Assembly (NCBI GenBank): GCA_905221615.1
Contig: CAJNDT010001278.1
Coordinates: 1-64,000 of the forward strand
DNA: 64,000 bases
Direction of reading: 5' to 3'
Source of the DNA: Symbiodinium sp. CCMP2592
Lineage: Eukaryota > Sar > Dinophyceae > Suessiales > Symbiodiniaceae
Below, one piece after another: positions 8,776 through 19,422 of this stretch. The first letter of the stretch is position 1, and every line of letters starts with the position of its first letter. Under the pieces are notes generated by a model. The model was not told where the DNA came from. It made no database searches and was given only the letters and a program-made list of their open reading frames with translations. A program made the position numbers and the translations under genes.

Positions 8776-10882
8776 ATGGCAGGGCTTATTCCCCGACGCC
8801 ACAAGCGGGCCCGTCTTGCGGATTCCAGGAATGGCAATGGACAGCACATGGTCATGACAGGCCAGATGCAGCCGACCATGCCCCCAATGATGTTTCCAGC
8901 TCATCCTTACATGACCATGAACCCCGGCACATTGATGGGCATGAACCCGGGTATGAACATGCCCATGATGCACCCATGCACTGGCATGCAGAATATGTCG
9001 ATGCCCATGCACGGTTCGGCAAACCCGGCTGCTGCGATGCAGGGCAATCCGATGATGAATGCCCAGATGAATATGATGCCAGGATTCTCCCCCCCCCAGG
9101 TGAATGAGGTGGATGACGATTCGGAACAGGAAGAGGAGGAGGAATCCGACAGGGCCACAGCACAACATCAGCAGGTGGTTCCGGAAGTTCCATCAGCATC
9201 GGGCTCGGGAAATGAAGTGCCTCAGGGCCCTGTGACAGTTCCTGCTCATCCTGTGCAGCCCCTCCCACCACCCACAGTCGGCTATGTTTACAACAAGGGG
9301 GAGGATGCCACAATCACAGGGAGCACAACAGTATTGAAAGGTCTTCCAAGGACAAGGCTTGTGGCCAGCTTGGAGAAATTGTACGGTGAGCTGGAGGCGG
9401 GACAGGAATTCCCATTTGTGTCACTTGTTTTTGTTTGTGCATTTGACAATTTGTCTAACATGATGAGAAGATGCTATGAACGCTGAGGCTGGGTACCTCA
9501 GTCAATTGAGCCAAAGGGGACTCTTGGTACTTCTGTGGATGCTGACGAGGCTCAGGCCAAGTAGCCGGCTCTCTTATCTCCGTGACTTGTCAGATGTTAT
9601 TGCCAGGACACTATAGAGGAAATGTCATTTTGGGTCAGTGAATGATCATGCCATTACGGGTTGTTCGTCTGGTCGGTTTTTTCAGCTTTATTATTCATAA
9701 GAACATTCAATTGAGACTTCATCTTTGGCTGTGCAGGTGTGATATCCTACGAAGACTTGCACATGCGGTTCCAAACGGCATTCAATCGTGTCCGACGGTG
9801 CGAACCACAGTTCATGGAACAGTTGGCCTCGAAGCTGCCCCTGAATTTGACAGACGCTGCAATAGAGGAGATTGCTCGCCCTCTGGGCTGGCAGGACTCA
9901 TTCATGAAGCCTGTCAGCATCTGTTTTGCGAAAGCTCCAACCTCAGGTGACGTTGGCATGATTTTGCAGGCAGGGGCGAAAGCAACAATGCCGCCAGCAC
10001 GTGCCCGCCCAGCACCTGTGGCAGTAAGTGCAACTGCAAGCCCACCACCTGCACCGGCAAAGGCGCCTCTGCCGGCACATGCCAAGGCTGTCACACCTGC
10101 CCCGATCCGGGTCCCACCTGTGCGAGCAACGTCTGGGCCACCTCAGCCCGCAGCCCCTGCAGCACCCCGGGTGCCCCCTCCGCCCAAGCAGGCCGGCCAT
10201 GCAGCAATGCCAACAATGCCTTCGGCAGAACCATCAACAAACACATCCCCTGCTGTGGCTCCCAAGGCTATGCATACTTTGAGCAAAGCAATGCCAGCGA
10301 TGCCCCCCGCATCCCCTGATCATGTTGTGCCTCCAGCCAACCCTCCCACAATTGAGCCCGAGACATTGGAGCATGCTGTGGTTGAACCAGTTGTGGCAGC
10401 AACACCCCGCGAGCATCCACCCGCTCCCGATGCAGCAGCCGGACCCCCAGCCACCCTTGCAGCTGGAACAGTTCAGCAGGACCAGCAAGAGATCCAAGCA
10501 GAGTCAGAGGCCATTGAGCTTCCCATATGTCTCATTTGCCAGGACGGAATGGATCCCACGAGTGTTGCTTGCTTCAGCTCCATCTCCAGTGTAGACCTTG
10601 TGAGTGTTGTGATGTCCTCATTTGACAATTTGTTTTGGTTGCCAGGACACCATGGATGAGGGGGAACAAGTCTTGCTCCGGCTCCACTGCGGGCATTGGT
10701 TTCACGAAGACTGCATCCTGCGCTGGGCGGAATCGACAAACACCAGACCGGGAAGTCGTTGCCCACTACGTTGCTCGATTCCGGAGCCGATGGACGTGGA
10801 TGAGGGAAATCGCAATGGTCAGGAGGCCGACCATGGCTTCGAGATCCTGGAGAACACTGAACCCAATACAATTTTTGCTTGA
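8776..10882 (+). CDS. RING-H2 finger protein (putative E3 ubiquitin ligase), 3 exons
   Basis: Proposed exons are 8776-9385 (or -9400), 9737-10542 and 10646-10882. The start is ATG 8776 (MAGLIPRRHKRARLAD). The N-terminal part is unusually Met/Pro-rich (about 8840-9090), followed by an acidic block and a Pro/Val linker. Exon 2 begins with VISYEDLHMRF and continues into a long Ala/Pro-rich disordered region. The RING is split by the last intron. CLIC is at 10528-10539; exon 3 supplies the spacer, then LHCGHWFHEDC and CPLRC. This gives Cys-Cys-Cys-His-His-Cys-Cys-Cys ligands as in RING-H2 E3 ligases. The last pair is C-x3-C rather than the usual C-x2-C. The first intron may use donor GTGAGC at 9386 or GACAGG at 9401; both keep frame. 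Substrate is unknown. Confidence 0.75.
10543..10645 (+). other. intron inside the RING domain, apparent GA-AG boundary
   Basis: TTTGCCAG is followed by GACGGAATGG on the left, and GTTGCCAG is followed by GACACCATGG on the right. Removing these 103 bases joins CLICQ to DTMDEGEQV and restores the RING. A pyrimidine/T-rich run precedes the AG. No GT placement was found that keeps the frame. Confidence 0.65.
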
Positions 10883-11373
10883 GTGGCAGTAACTCAGTAG
10901 ATCAATTCAGCAGTTGCACAGCATTTCATTGTCTTGCATGGGTATGGATGGCACATTAAAGTGACAACCAATTCAATCCTAAATACAATTTTCACAGGGA
11001 GCCCAAAGCACGCCAATGGCTGTTGCACTGATGACGATTACTGGATGCTGCATTGCCGATTGCGGCTCATTTCAGTTCCGACACAAGGCTGTCTTCAAAT
11101 CCGTGAGGGGTTCGCGGAACAAGGGCGAAAAAAATTGCAATTGCACTCATGGCCAATAGCTTCACAAGTTCTCATGTGGTTGTTCTCTGTTCGGTGCAGA
11201 CATTTTGTCATGTTTCTGTAGCTTCAATTTCGCCTGGGATGTTCCACCTAAATAATAAGAGGGACATTTCCCCCCACGTTAAGGCAATGTGTGAACTGTA
11301 AAATTACATGGCTCAACATTTGTGCAATAGGACTTTGACATTTCAAATCGCAAAGTTACAGTACACATAATAT
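10883..11373 (+). other. intergenic, no gene seen
   Basis: About 490 bases between the RING gene and the next multi-exon gene. The track is A/T-rich with several CAATT motifs. No exon-like frame convinced me, although 10934-11221 is open for 95 codons. Confidence 0.4.
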
Positions 11374-11379
11374 GTGACC

Positions 11380-14300
11380 ATGGCTGAGCCATGTTTCCAG
11401 CATGTGCCCGCAAATGCAGACTCTTTGGTCATGGAAGGTCTTGCTGTGGCTTTTGGCCCGGTGGCATATCGCAATCCTGATGATTCCCAGCTGTACTGGG
11501 ATCTGCAATATGTCATGGACAAGCTTATGGAGAATGGCGAGCAAAACGCTCTGACGAAACATGCCAAAACACTGAAAGACCTTTGCTTGTCCGAGGATAT
11601 CCTGACAGAGAAAGATTTGCATTATCGTTCAATGAACCTCAGGCCACGAACCTCAACTCTACAAGTTATGAAATCCTTGACAGTACATGTATGCACACAC
11701 ATACTCAAATACTTGGCAAAAGTGGCCCTGGTTCAGGACAAGTATGTTGAATTGCAATTGTGCCAGTACCATGCTGCTGATGATGTTCTTTGCAAAGCTA
11801 CTGGACAAAAGCCAAACTGCAGCCAAGTCGACCTACCTCTGGGATATGTTCCGGAAAATCTCAGCAGAGGCTACAACCCAGGCATACGCGGCTGGACAGC
11901 ATGGCTTGAGCATCGATGTGCATGGCACTGCTGGGAACCATGTCCTCATGTTGCAGCCCAATGGAATGGTCTTGGGAGTGCAAGACTTTCTTTCCTCACT
12001 ACATGCTTCAGTTCTGGAGTCTTGGAGAAAGGTTTGGGGCAACATGTACTCAGAAGCTGTACTGTCAGGCCCTTGGCAGGGAGAACTTCTGTTTTTGGAT
12101 GTGCTCGCTTTTGTCCTCAATGCTGCGAAGGTCCGTCGATCCAGAAACATGTCACCCTGGAAAAACCATAGCTTGGCTGCTCTGCAACAATTGCGAGCCA
12201 CTGTCTTCCAGATTTTGCATGGAGCTATGGCCCACAGCATTTTGGAGCATGTAGAGGCAAACCAAGCGTTGGAGAGAGCAGTTCCTTCACGACGACTGTC
12301 AGGGCGAGGAAGGAGGTTGGCTGTTGGGTAAGGTTGATTTCTGCATTCAGGAGTCCGGGGGCATCATTTCATTTGAAATCAATTTGTCAAGTGAGTTAAG
12401 TTATGAAGTTGCAGTTGCATTGCTCGCAGGTCTGCTGATGATGGAGAAGACCCTCGCCGGAAAATGTCCGTTCACCGGATTTGGGACTTCATTGAACAAG
12501 CACGCAACACAAAGGTCTCGATGATGAAGTTGGCTGAGATCAGAGAGACGGACAGAGATGGCGGTGTCAGGCCTGGCTCTGTTTCTCTGTGGCAGCGGAA
12601 GATGCTGAGCTTGTACAAGCAAGAAAGCTCCTTGTCATTTCTCAATGTTCGGAAGCTGACCATGGTCACTGATTCTTCCCACCACAGCACGAAAGATTGG
12701 CTTGTGAGTCTTTTTTACAACAGTTCTGCCAATTGTTTTGCCCATGCCACTGCTCAATTTGTGAACTCGGCCAAAATCCTTCGCCCGGGACAATATGACC
12801 TTATGCCGGAAGTCGAACGTTTGGCGGCACGTCGAGAAATTGAGAGACTTTCGACCCTGAAGTTTTTCCAGGCTGTCAGCAGTCAGTGCTTCAAAATCGC
12901 CGGGTTGCAAATAACCGATTTCCAGCCGGACTCTCAGCTGCTGTCCATGTTGGCCCCATTGAACCCGGGAGACCAAGCAACTTTTCGTGGTGCAGAATGG
13001 GAAGTCATCCGTACAGAGGATCCAGCCACAGTGCACAGTATGAGTTTTGACGCACAGTCTGCAGACATGATTCCGATGTTGCACATATTGATGGATCAAG
13101 GCAGCATCGGGTGTGCCGCCAACGCATTTTCCTTGGACCAGAACTTGCTCGTACATTACAGTTACGACAAAATCCATCGCCTGCATAGGGATATCAAGGG
13201 GCCGCTCAGAGGACAACTCCACAAAAATGTCCTCCTAACGACGTTCATGTGGACCCTGAACTACAAGCCCTTCGGCTCTGGCGGCTTCTTTGCAGAGAAA
13301 CAGGACGCACTCGAAAGTTTTCTGCAGTCCAACAACGAGGCCAGGCTTTTCCAATTCTCAATATTGTACAATTCATATAATAATATAGTCAGTATTTGTT
13401 TAACCAATACAATTCTAGTTGTACCTCAGCCAGGAAAGCGAAATCTTCGACAAGTACAAGACTCGCATTGCTTTCGAGTTTAACATGAGGGGAGCCTCAG
13501 ACCACGATGTCTGGACCGCGCTTCCGGAAAAAATGAGATCCTGGAAAGTCAAGGGGGGATGCACGAAACCGTCTCGGTGGTTTTCGTGGAATGAGGCTGC
13601 TGCGGAAAATCTGTCCGAGTTTACGGCCTCCCGAATGGTTTTGGAGTGGTACCTTCGTTCCGAGCAAGGTCCGGATGACATCAACCAACCTCAATTGTGT
13701 TTCAAAGAAGCTAAAGGACTGAAACTGGCCTATCTGGGCCATTCATGGGTGACTTGGGAGAACGCACACATTATTGCACGGCTGCAGGAGCCTTGCTGGG
13801 ACTACTACAGTGCACAACTCCACGAGATCAAAACTGTCGAGGACGCTTTGACCGAGACACAGGTCATGAGCACTAGCTGGAACCAGCACTGGAGTTTGAG
13901 AGGAATTGCGGCAATCATGGTTTCCGAAGAGACTTGGGATGATTTGCTGTTTTGGGTCCAGGAGTCTGAAACATTCATAACGAAAGTCATGGATTATGGC
14001 TTGGAGATGCTGGCGAATCGGTGTGCAACATTTTCCAAGTATGGCTCCCCTCCGGAGTGTTACACCCAAGTGCTGAGTGGTCCTTCTCCCCATGCCATCA
14101 ATGCCATGAAACTGATGAAGACAGATTGGCTTTGCTTGCAAAGCCTGGAATGCAGTGGCGCGCCTAAGGCTCGCATGCTGAGTGCAGATCTCAGGTTGAC
14201 TTTTGATCCTTGCATGCGCTACACTGCCCTTCAGTTTCAGTCAGTTGGCTGGCGTTTGAATTACCAAGCAGGACTAGATTTGTTGCGCTTTCTCACAGCC

Positions 14301-16523
14301 ACATTTCCGGACAGCAAGATCGTCGAGGATTGTCACCAACTCTTACGAACAGCCACAGGTCCGAAAGCACACCAAAAACTCACGGGGACATGTATCCAGC
14401 AGCTGCTGACCAACTCCGACATATTGGAGTGTCGGGGCATGGCTCACCCTGCCAAGTTGAGCAGAGAGAAGTTCCTGAGGTACTGGCACAAGGCCAAGGA
14501 TGATTTCAGAGCCAATCCAGAATTTGTTGCCGCACATCACAAGCTCCCCAAGGAAATGTCGAAAGTCCTAGCAACCAAAACGTGGGACACCATTTCTGAA
14601 CAACAATTGGTTGTTTCTGCAGCATCATGGTCCTTCCTGCGCTACTATTCGCAGAACAACTTGAGCACGCAGAACGTGAAATTGAAGGCCTGGGGTGAAT
14701 CAGCAAAGTAGCGGTCTGTGATTGAATAGCTCTGTTCTAAGAACAACATGTTCCTGAGGACGGCTTGTGGGCTGTGTTTGCCCAGTTTGGGCAAATCATT
14801 ACTTTGCGCAATGTGGAAGAGACCTACATTGTTCTGGGATCCTTCAAATGGGCAGTGTTGGCATGGCGGTTGTCCGAAGTTCATGAGGGCGGCAGGTGCT
14901 CGGGCTGGCAGTTGCAAGTGGAGGCCGGTTGCTCATGGCAGTTCCTTCACAACCCTGAGGAATGGGAAGCATGTGAAGCCACTCCGAAATTGTCAACACA
15001 GGCAGGACTCTATTTCAAAGCCACGTGTGGTTGGGAACCACTTGTGCAAAACACTTTGCGCTCCGGGCACAAAAGGACCTTTGCGGAGTTGACATTGATG
15101 GCGGACTACTTGAATGTGACACAACCCCACAAGAATTCCAAGAAGGAGTTGTTGAAACAGTGTCAGGAGTGTTTCGGAGAAGAGTTTGCAGAAGCTTGCC
15201 GTGAAGCTGCAGAGTCAGACACTCAGAAGGCTCCTGATGCAGATATGCCTGATGGTTTTCTATCAGCATTGTTGGACAACATGGAGCCCTCAGATAAACA
15301 GGATTTCCAGGACTTGGAGAAAGCCCTGATGCGACAGGAACAGCAGGCCGAGCAACAACGTTGGCAAAACATGTGGGATGAGAAGGTTGCAGAACAAAAG
15401 GCACCCTGGCAAGACCTTCCAGTGAGTTTCTGAGCTAGGCTTAGACTCAATTGTTGTGATTCAAATGTGACTCAATTGTGACTCAATTGTGATTCGATTG
15501 CAGGCCAAAAGAGCGAGGAGAGCTGTGGCAAAAGCCAAAGCAAAGTCAAAACCGTGTGCCAAAGCAAAATGCAAAGGCAAGGGCAAAGGAAAAGGCAAAG
15601 GCCGTGGAAAAGGCAATGGGTTTGGAAGAGGCACAGCTTTGGGCTTGCAAGGGCTGGCTCGCAGGCAAGCAGCGTCACGAAAACGCAAGGAGCAGGTGCT
15701 CGAACAAATGCCCGGACCAGCAGTGGAAGAAGATCCAGATATCGCTGAACTCAAAGAGGAGTTGGAAAGCCAGCTGTTGGACATGAATGTCATGGACGAT
15801 CGAACAAATCCTGATTCATTGCCGGCAGAGCCTTGTGTCCATGCTCCCAGTCCAAGAGAGCCCGCCCCCTCACCGGAGCCTTGCGCCCATCCTCCCAGTC
15901 CACACACTGGTGAAGGAGAGCCCGCCCCCCCGGCGGAGGAGCCCTGTGTCGATGCTTCCCGTCCACACTCTGTGCTTGGTGGTGCCGGGGTCGCACACGA
16001 GGAAACAAAAGTGCAAGCACAGCCATCCAATGGGACCTTGCCGGATCCAATATCCGGGCCAAGGGACAGTGGAATGGCACAGGCCTCGTCCTCGAGCGGA
16101 TCAGCCCCTGAGCAGGTCCTTGATGATGCTGCACATCGTGGCCAGGCATCGCAACGTGCTCCGCGCGAGCATGGTCCACACTTGAATAACACTCCCGACT
16201 TCCTGTCGGAGTTGGATCCACCCGAAGACTTCAAGTTGCGTCTCAGCTTCAACGATCATCGCTTCAAAGCCGAGATCATGACAAAACAGTATGTGTCAAG
16301 TGAGGGGAAAAAGTCTTGCAGCAAAAGCTTTGCTAACGACAGATCAGACTGGAAGCAAGCACTGGCTCAAGTGCATCGCTGGGCGTGGACAGAGTGGGAG
16401 AAGGCCAAACCTGAAAGGCAACTGCCGCCTCATTGTCAGCCTGGCACTATCCCTGAGGCTGTCCTGGAACGCCTTGCCCCGATTATCGACGCAATGCCTC
16501 CGCCCACAAAGTATGCCAAGTAG
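11380..16523 (+). CDS. large multi-exon protein of unknown family
   Basis: Exon chain, joined by eye: ATG 11380 to about 11770; about 11800-12327; 12430-13339; 13419-14687; 14759-15421; 15504-16523 (TAG). Four junctions keep frame: a GT-AG intron at 12328-12429 (GTAAGG), a GC-AG at 13340-13418, a GC-AG at 14688-14758 and a GT-AG at 15422-15503 (GTGAGT). The first junction is unresolved. The protein would be about 1,500 aa. The body has globular-looking sequence (examples STYLWDMFRKISAEA, FRGAEWEVIRTEDPA, LRYYSQNNLSTQN). A charged coiled stretch follows (EKALMRQEQQAEQQRWQN). Exon 6 opens with a Lys/Gly-rich tail (KCKGKGKGKGKGRGKGNG) that may bind nucleic acid. The C-terminal part is disordered and then ends with a folded-looking domain (PEDFKLRLSFNDHRF). 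I do not recognise the family. It sits directly upstream of a methyltransferase-like gene on the same strand. Confidence 0.6.
12328..12429 (+). other. intron (GT-AG, 102 bp)
   Basis: Donor GTAAGG follows RRLAVG; acceptor CTCGCAG precedes GTCTGCTGATGATGG. Splicing gives RLAVG then SADDGEDPRRKMSVHR in frame (phase 2). Confidence 0.7.
13340..13418 (+). other. intron (GC-AG, 79 bp)
   Basis: Donor GCCAGG after the codons for QSNNE; acceptor AATTCTAG before TTGTACCTCAGC. The join is phase 0 and gives SNNE followed by LYLSQESEIF. The intron is A/T-rich, unlike the flanking exons. Confidence 0.6.
14688..14758 (+). other. intron (GC-AG, 71 bp)
   Basis: Donor GCCTGG after TTGAAG; acceptor TTCCTGAG before GACGGCTTGTGG. 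The phase-0 join reads NVKLK then DGLWAVFAQFG. Confidence 0.6.
15422..15503 (+). other. intron (GT-AG, 82 bp) with CAATTG repeats
   Basis: Donor GTGAGT after CAAGACCTTCCA; acceptor GATTGCAG before GCCAAAAGAGCG. The interior contains three near copies of GTGACTCAATTGTGA-like sequence. Phase 0. Confidence 0.75.
16023..16082 (+). repeat. coding motif copy 1 (TLPD ... GMAQ)
   Basis: Within exon 6 of the large gene, the segment encoding PSNGTLPDPISGPRDSGMAQ. It is clearly similar in DNA and protein to two copies at 18904-18967 and 19137-19199. Confidence 0.75.
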
Positions 16524-17067
16524 CCTCTTCAGTTTTTTTTGGTGATAAACACATCACAGGGGAAAACATGTCAGCAGGTTGCAGATTTCTGTCAATGTCA
16601 TGTATGCAAGTATCGTGTTCTTAGCTTCAAGTCTTCGGTCGATTCAAGAAGTCACAGGGAGTGAGTTCATCCAGCCGAGTCCAATGTGTGTGAATCTGCT
16701 CCTGCTGTCATAGCGGCAACATGTTCGATTCACAATTTTGGCTTCAGCTTGTGCGCAGTTGCTGTTCATTCTGTGATTGAGTCTTTACAGTTACGTTGCA
16801 ATTACAGTTGCTGAATGCCTGAAGTGTGCAATTGAAGATGACATGACATGAATCATGAAGTCTCACCATAGTTATGCTGCAGATTGCTCGGGGAGAAAGC
16901 GATCAGCAAAAACAAGCCTTCCTGACATTGTGTCCTGTTAGTTTGTGGAATGTGCTTGATATGCCAGGCAAGCATTGAATCCATTTGTTGCTCAAGTTGG
17001 ACCAGAGGTATGGTTTAAAGTTATGTGGGACAACAAATCAATGTATTGATGTCAGTGAATCACCAAC
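16524..17067. other. intergenic, no gene seen
   Basis: About 540 bases between the large gene and the methyltransferase-like gene. An inverted pair TGTGAATC / GATTCACA lies at about 16688-16736. No exon-like ORF. Confidence 0.45.
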
Positions 17068-18426
17068 ATGTCCAATTTCCAGTGGCCGTGCCAGCATGTG
17101 CTGGGATCATCGCTGGTCTTCAGTGGTAGTGCTGGGCCTGTGAAGCCAGCACGCAAGAAATGCAAAAGGAAAAAGAATGCTGCAGAGTCATTTGAGTTGG
17201 GAGGTAGATCAGTGGAGCGCCCGTGTACTCTTCCTGCCTTGAATTTTACCGATACAGTTTCAAGCACAGGAACTGATGAAATTGATGATCGGTTTGACAC
17301 TTGGGTAGAGGACGTCTTCGAGCAAACATCGCGATTGCAATGTTCGCATTTCCTTCCGTTTGCTTCCTTGTCTTTCTCCCCAAGGCCGGAGTCTGTTCAA
17401 GTGTTATGGGTCACAGATTTTGTTATAATTTGAATTTTTCATTAATGTAATACTACATAAACTTATCATCATCCTCAATTGATCTTGCTGGCCAGGTCCA
17501 CAGAGCCTTGGTGTCACAGGCTCATGGTTGCAAGGATTTTGGTGCAAAATTTCTTGCGCTACGACCAGGACTTCAATGTGGGCAGAGTGGCCATGAAATG
17601 GCATGGGCTGATTGGATTGGCTTATCCCGCATTGAAGAACCGAACCATCGAGTGTCAGCTGATGTGCATCATTAGCCGTAGCTATGACAACAGAGCCAAG
17701 ATTGAAGCAGCTTCAATCGATGTGGGACCCCATCAATGTGCGGGGTTGCTGCAATACATTGAATACTATGCAGGGAGCGCCAAACTTTCGAAGAAATTGA
17801 TCGAATCCGGTCTCCGTGGGTGCAGCTTTGACATACTCTACAATGACGAACACAACATGTTGCTAGCGAAAGGGTTGCGTTTGTTTCTGGATGCAGCCAC
17901 AGCGTGTGAGAAGAAGGCTTTGCATTGGTGGGGCACTCCGTGCTCTTCTTTTGTCATTATGTGCTCATTTCGTTCCCAACGTGCTGAAAGCAACGGCTGG
18001 GAAGGCGCATGGACTGAGCGGGACTTTGTATTGCAGGGAAATTGTCAGGCCCTTGTTTGCTCACTTGGGATTTTCCTGGGATGGGCATGTGAGTGCTGCC
18101 CTGTGGTGGAACAGCCCCTCAGCTCCTGTATGCCGCACCTCGAGTGTGTCAAAACAGTTCTATCCTTTTGTGGCTTCGAAAAGACTTGCACCTACATGGG
18201 TGCCTTTAACGGAAAGTCAGTGAAGCCCTTGCAACTGTGGCATTTGCCTGGGTTTCATTTTGAGAACCTGGCCAGGCCCAAACCAGATCATAATGCTTTC
18301 ATTGGTCTGGTAAACCGAGGCGAAGACGGCCGTTTCACCGGTGTGCCAGCAGATGTACAGGCTAGTGGGGAATACACTTCGATGTTCGGGGAAGCAGTTG
18401 CGCAGATTGTCCGGAATCTATTGTGA
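17068..18426 (+). CDS. C5-methyltransferase-like protein, 2 exons, dinoflagellate-type family
   Basis: Proposed exons are 17068-17390 and 17496-18426, joined phase 2 across donor GTCTGT and acceptor CTGGCCAG, giving about 417 aa. The first exon carries a basic patch (KPARKKCKRKKN). The second has three blocks in the order of cytosine-C5 methyltransferases: EYYAGSAKLSKKLIESG near residue 197 (like the SAM-binding motif I), HWWGTPCSSFV near 252 (Pro-Cys as in the catalytic motif IV), and VVEQPLSS near 311 (Glu as in motif VI). The end (TSMFGEAVAQIV) recalls a protein group I associate from memory with Symbiodiniaceae. Classical PCQ and ENV signatures are not exact, so enzymatic activity is unproven; a catalytically altered or repurposed fold is possible. 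It follows the unknown large gene on the same strand. Confidence 0.6.
17391..17495 (+). other. intron of the methyltransferase-like gene (105 bp)
   Basis: Donor GTCTGT after AGGCCGGA; acceptor GCTGGCCAG before GTCCACAGAG. The join reads SPRPE then STEPWCHRL. Other donors cannot be excluded. Confidence 0.5.
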
Positions 18427-18902
18427 CGATCCGCTTCGTCAGCCAAAATACGTTTCATAGCTTACTGAGCTGCATGCTTTTTATTATTCAAGCCAATCTG
18501 CTGTGACTGGTTTTTGGGGTGTGAATGCTGTGACACAACAGCAACAGCAGGCCATGCAGCAACACAGGTAAAACAGTGCGATGACTGATGAGAAGGTTGC
18601 ATAACAATTGAGACACAAGTCTGATTTGCTTGCAGCCTTATGTCGATGTGGCTGTCTCAGTGAACACACTTGGAGGAACAGAATTGATATGGCTCTTTCA
18701 GTGAATGAGTATGCGCCGGCAAATCAGGGCCTTGGACGTCGTGCTTGCCTTCTTTGCCCCACTTGAGGAGGATTCCTCAAGATTTCCTCAATTCGAATCG
18801 TCAACCTTGCCAAGCAATGCCATGCTGACTCAAGATTTCCTCAACCTTGCAGCAACCTGTTTAAGTTGACAGGTTGTTCTGAGCAGTGTGAGGAAACAAT
18901 AG
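18427..18902. other. intergenic, short direct repeats
   Basis: No gene seen. CAAGATTTCCTCAA appears twice (about 18777-18791 and 18832-18845) and AGTGAA(C/T)(A/G)-type motifs recur near 18658 and 18699. Confidence 0.4.
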
Positions 18903-19241
18903 ATGCCATCCACTGTGACCTTGCCCGATGTGCCCATGTCGGTGCAAGGGGTCAGTGGCATGGCACAAGTGAACACACTTGAGGAACAATTTCTTGTTGA
19001 CAATTTGGGAGTCACACCTTTGCAGCTTCTGCCGGCTCTTGCACAGACGTCCTCAGCCTTGCGAAAACCTGTTGGTGTTGCCGGGCTCTCACCCGAAGAG
19101 CCATCAAGTTTCCTTGCTTGGGGACACAAAGGCCAGCCATCTAGTGTGACCTTGCCCGACGTGCCAATGTCGGTGCAAGGGGTCACTGGAATGGCACAGC
19201 TTCCGGTTGCTCTGTTCACACACCGGCTTGGACAGAAATAA
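18903..19241 (+). CDS. short hypothetical protein with an internal motif repeat
   Basis: ORF of 112 codons with ATG 18903 and TAA. Its N-terminus reads MPSTVTLPDVPMSVQGVSG and the motif returns near residue 79 as PSSVTLPDVPMSVQGVTG, both followed by MAQ. The intervening 50 residues (LLPALAQTSSALRKPVGVAG) are not repetitive. The same motif in diverged form occurs in the large gene at 16023-16082. It may be a terminal exon of that family or a fragment. Function unknown. Confidence 0.45.
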   Translation: MPSTVTLPDVPMSVQGVSGMAQVNTLEEQFLVDNLGVTPLQLLPALAQTSSALRKPVGVAGLSPEEPSSFLAWGHKGQPSSVTLPDVPMSVQGVTGMAQLPVALFTHRLGQK

Positions 19242-19422
19242 TACTACATTTTTTCATGGTTTTCTCAACAATTTTCAGTGTCTGCAAATCTCCAGTTACA
19301 TTAATTCTGGACAAACCTACCGTGTCGTAACGTATCCAATAAGTCTTTGTTCAGGTTGACTTCTGATTTTGATAACTTTGGTTTTTGCCAAGCCCACTGA
19401 TCCAGCCCCCGCGGATCCAACC

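Noticed and set aside
16720..16745. tRNA-like GTTCGATTC
   Set aside because: No cloverleaf; only a short inverted repeat is present.
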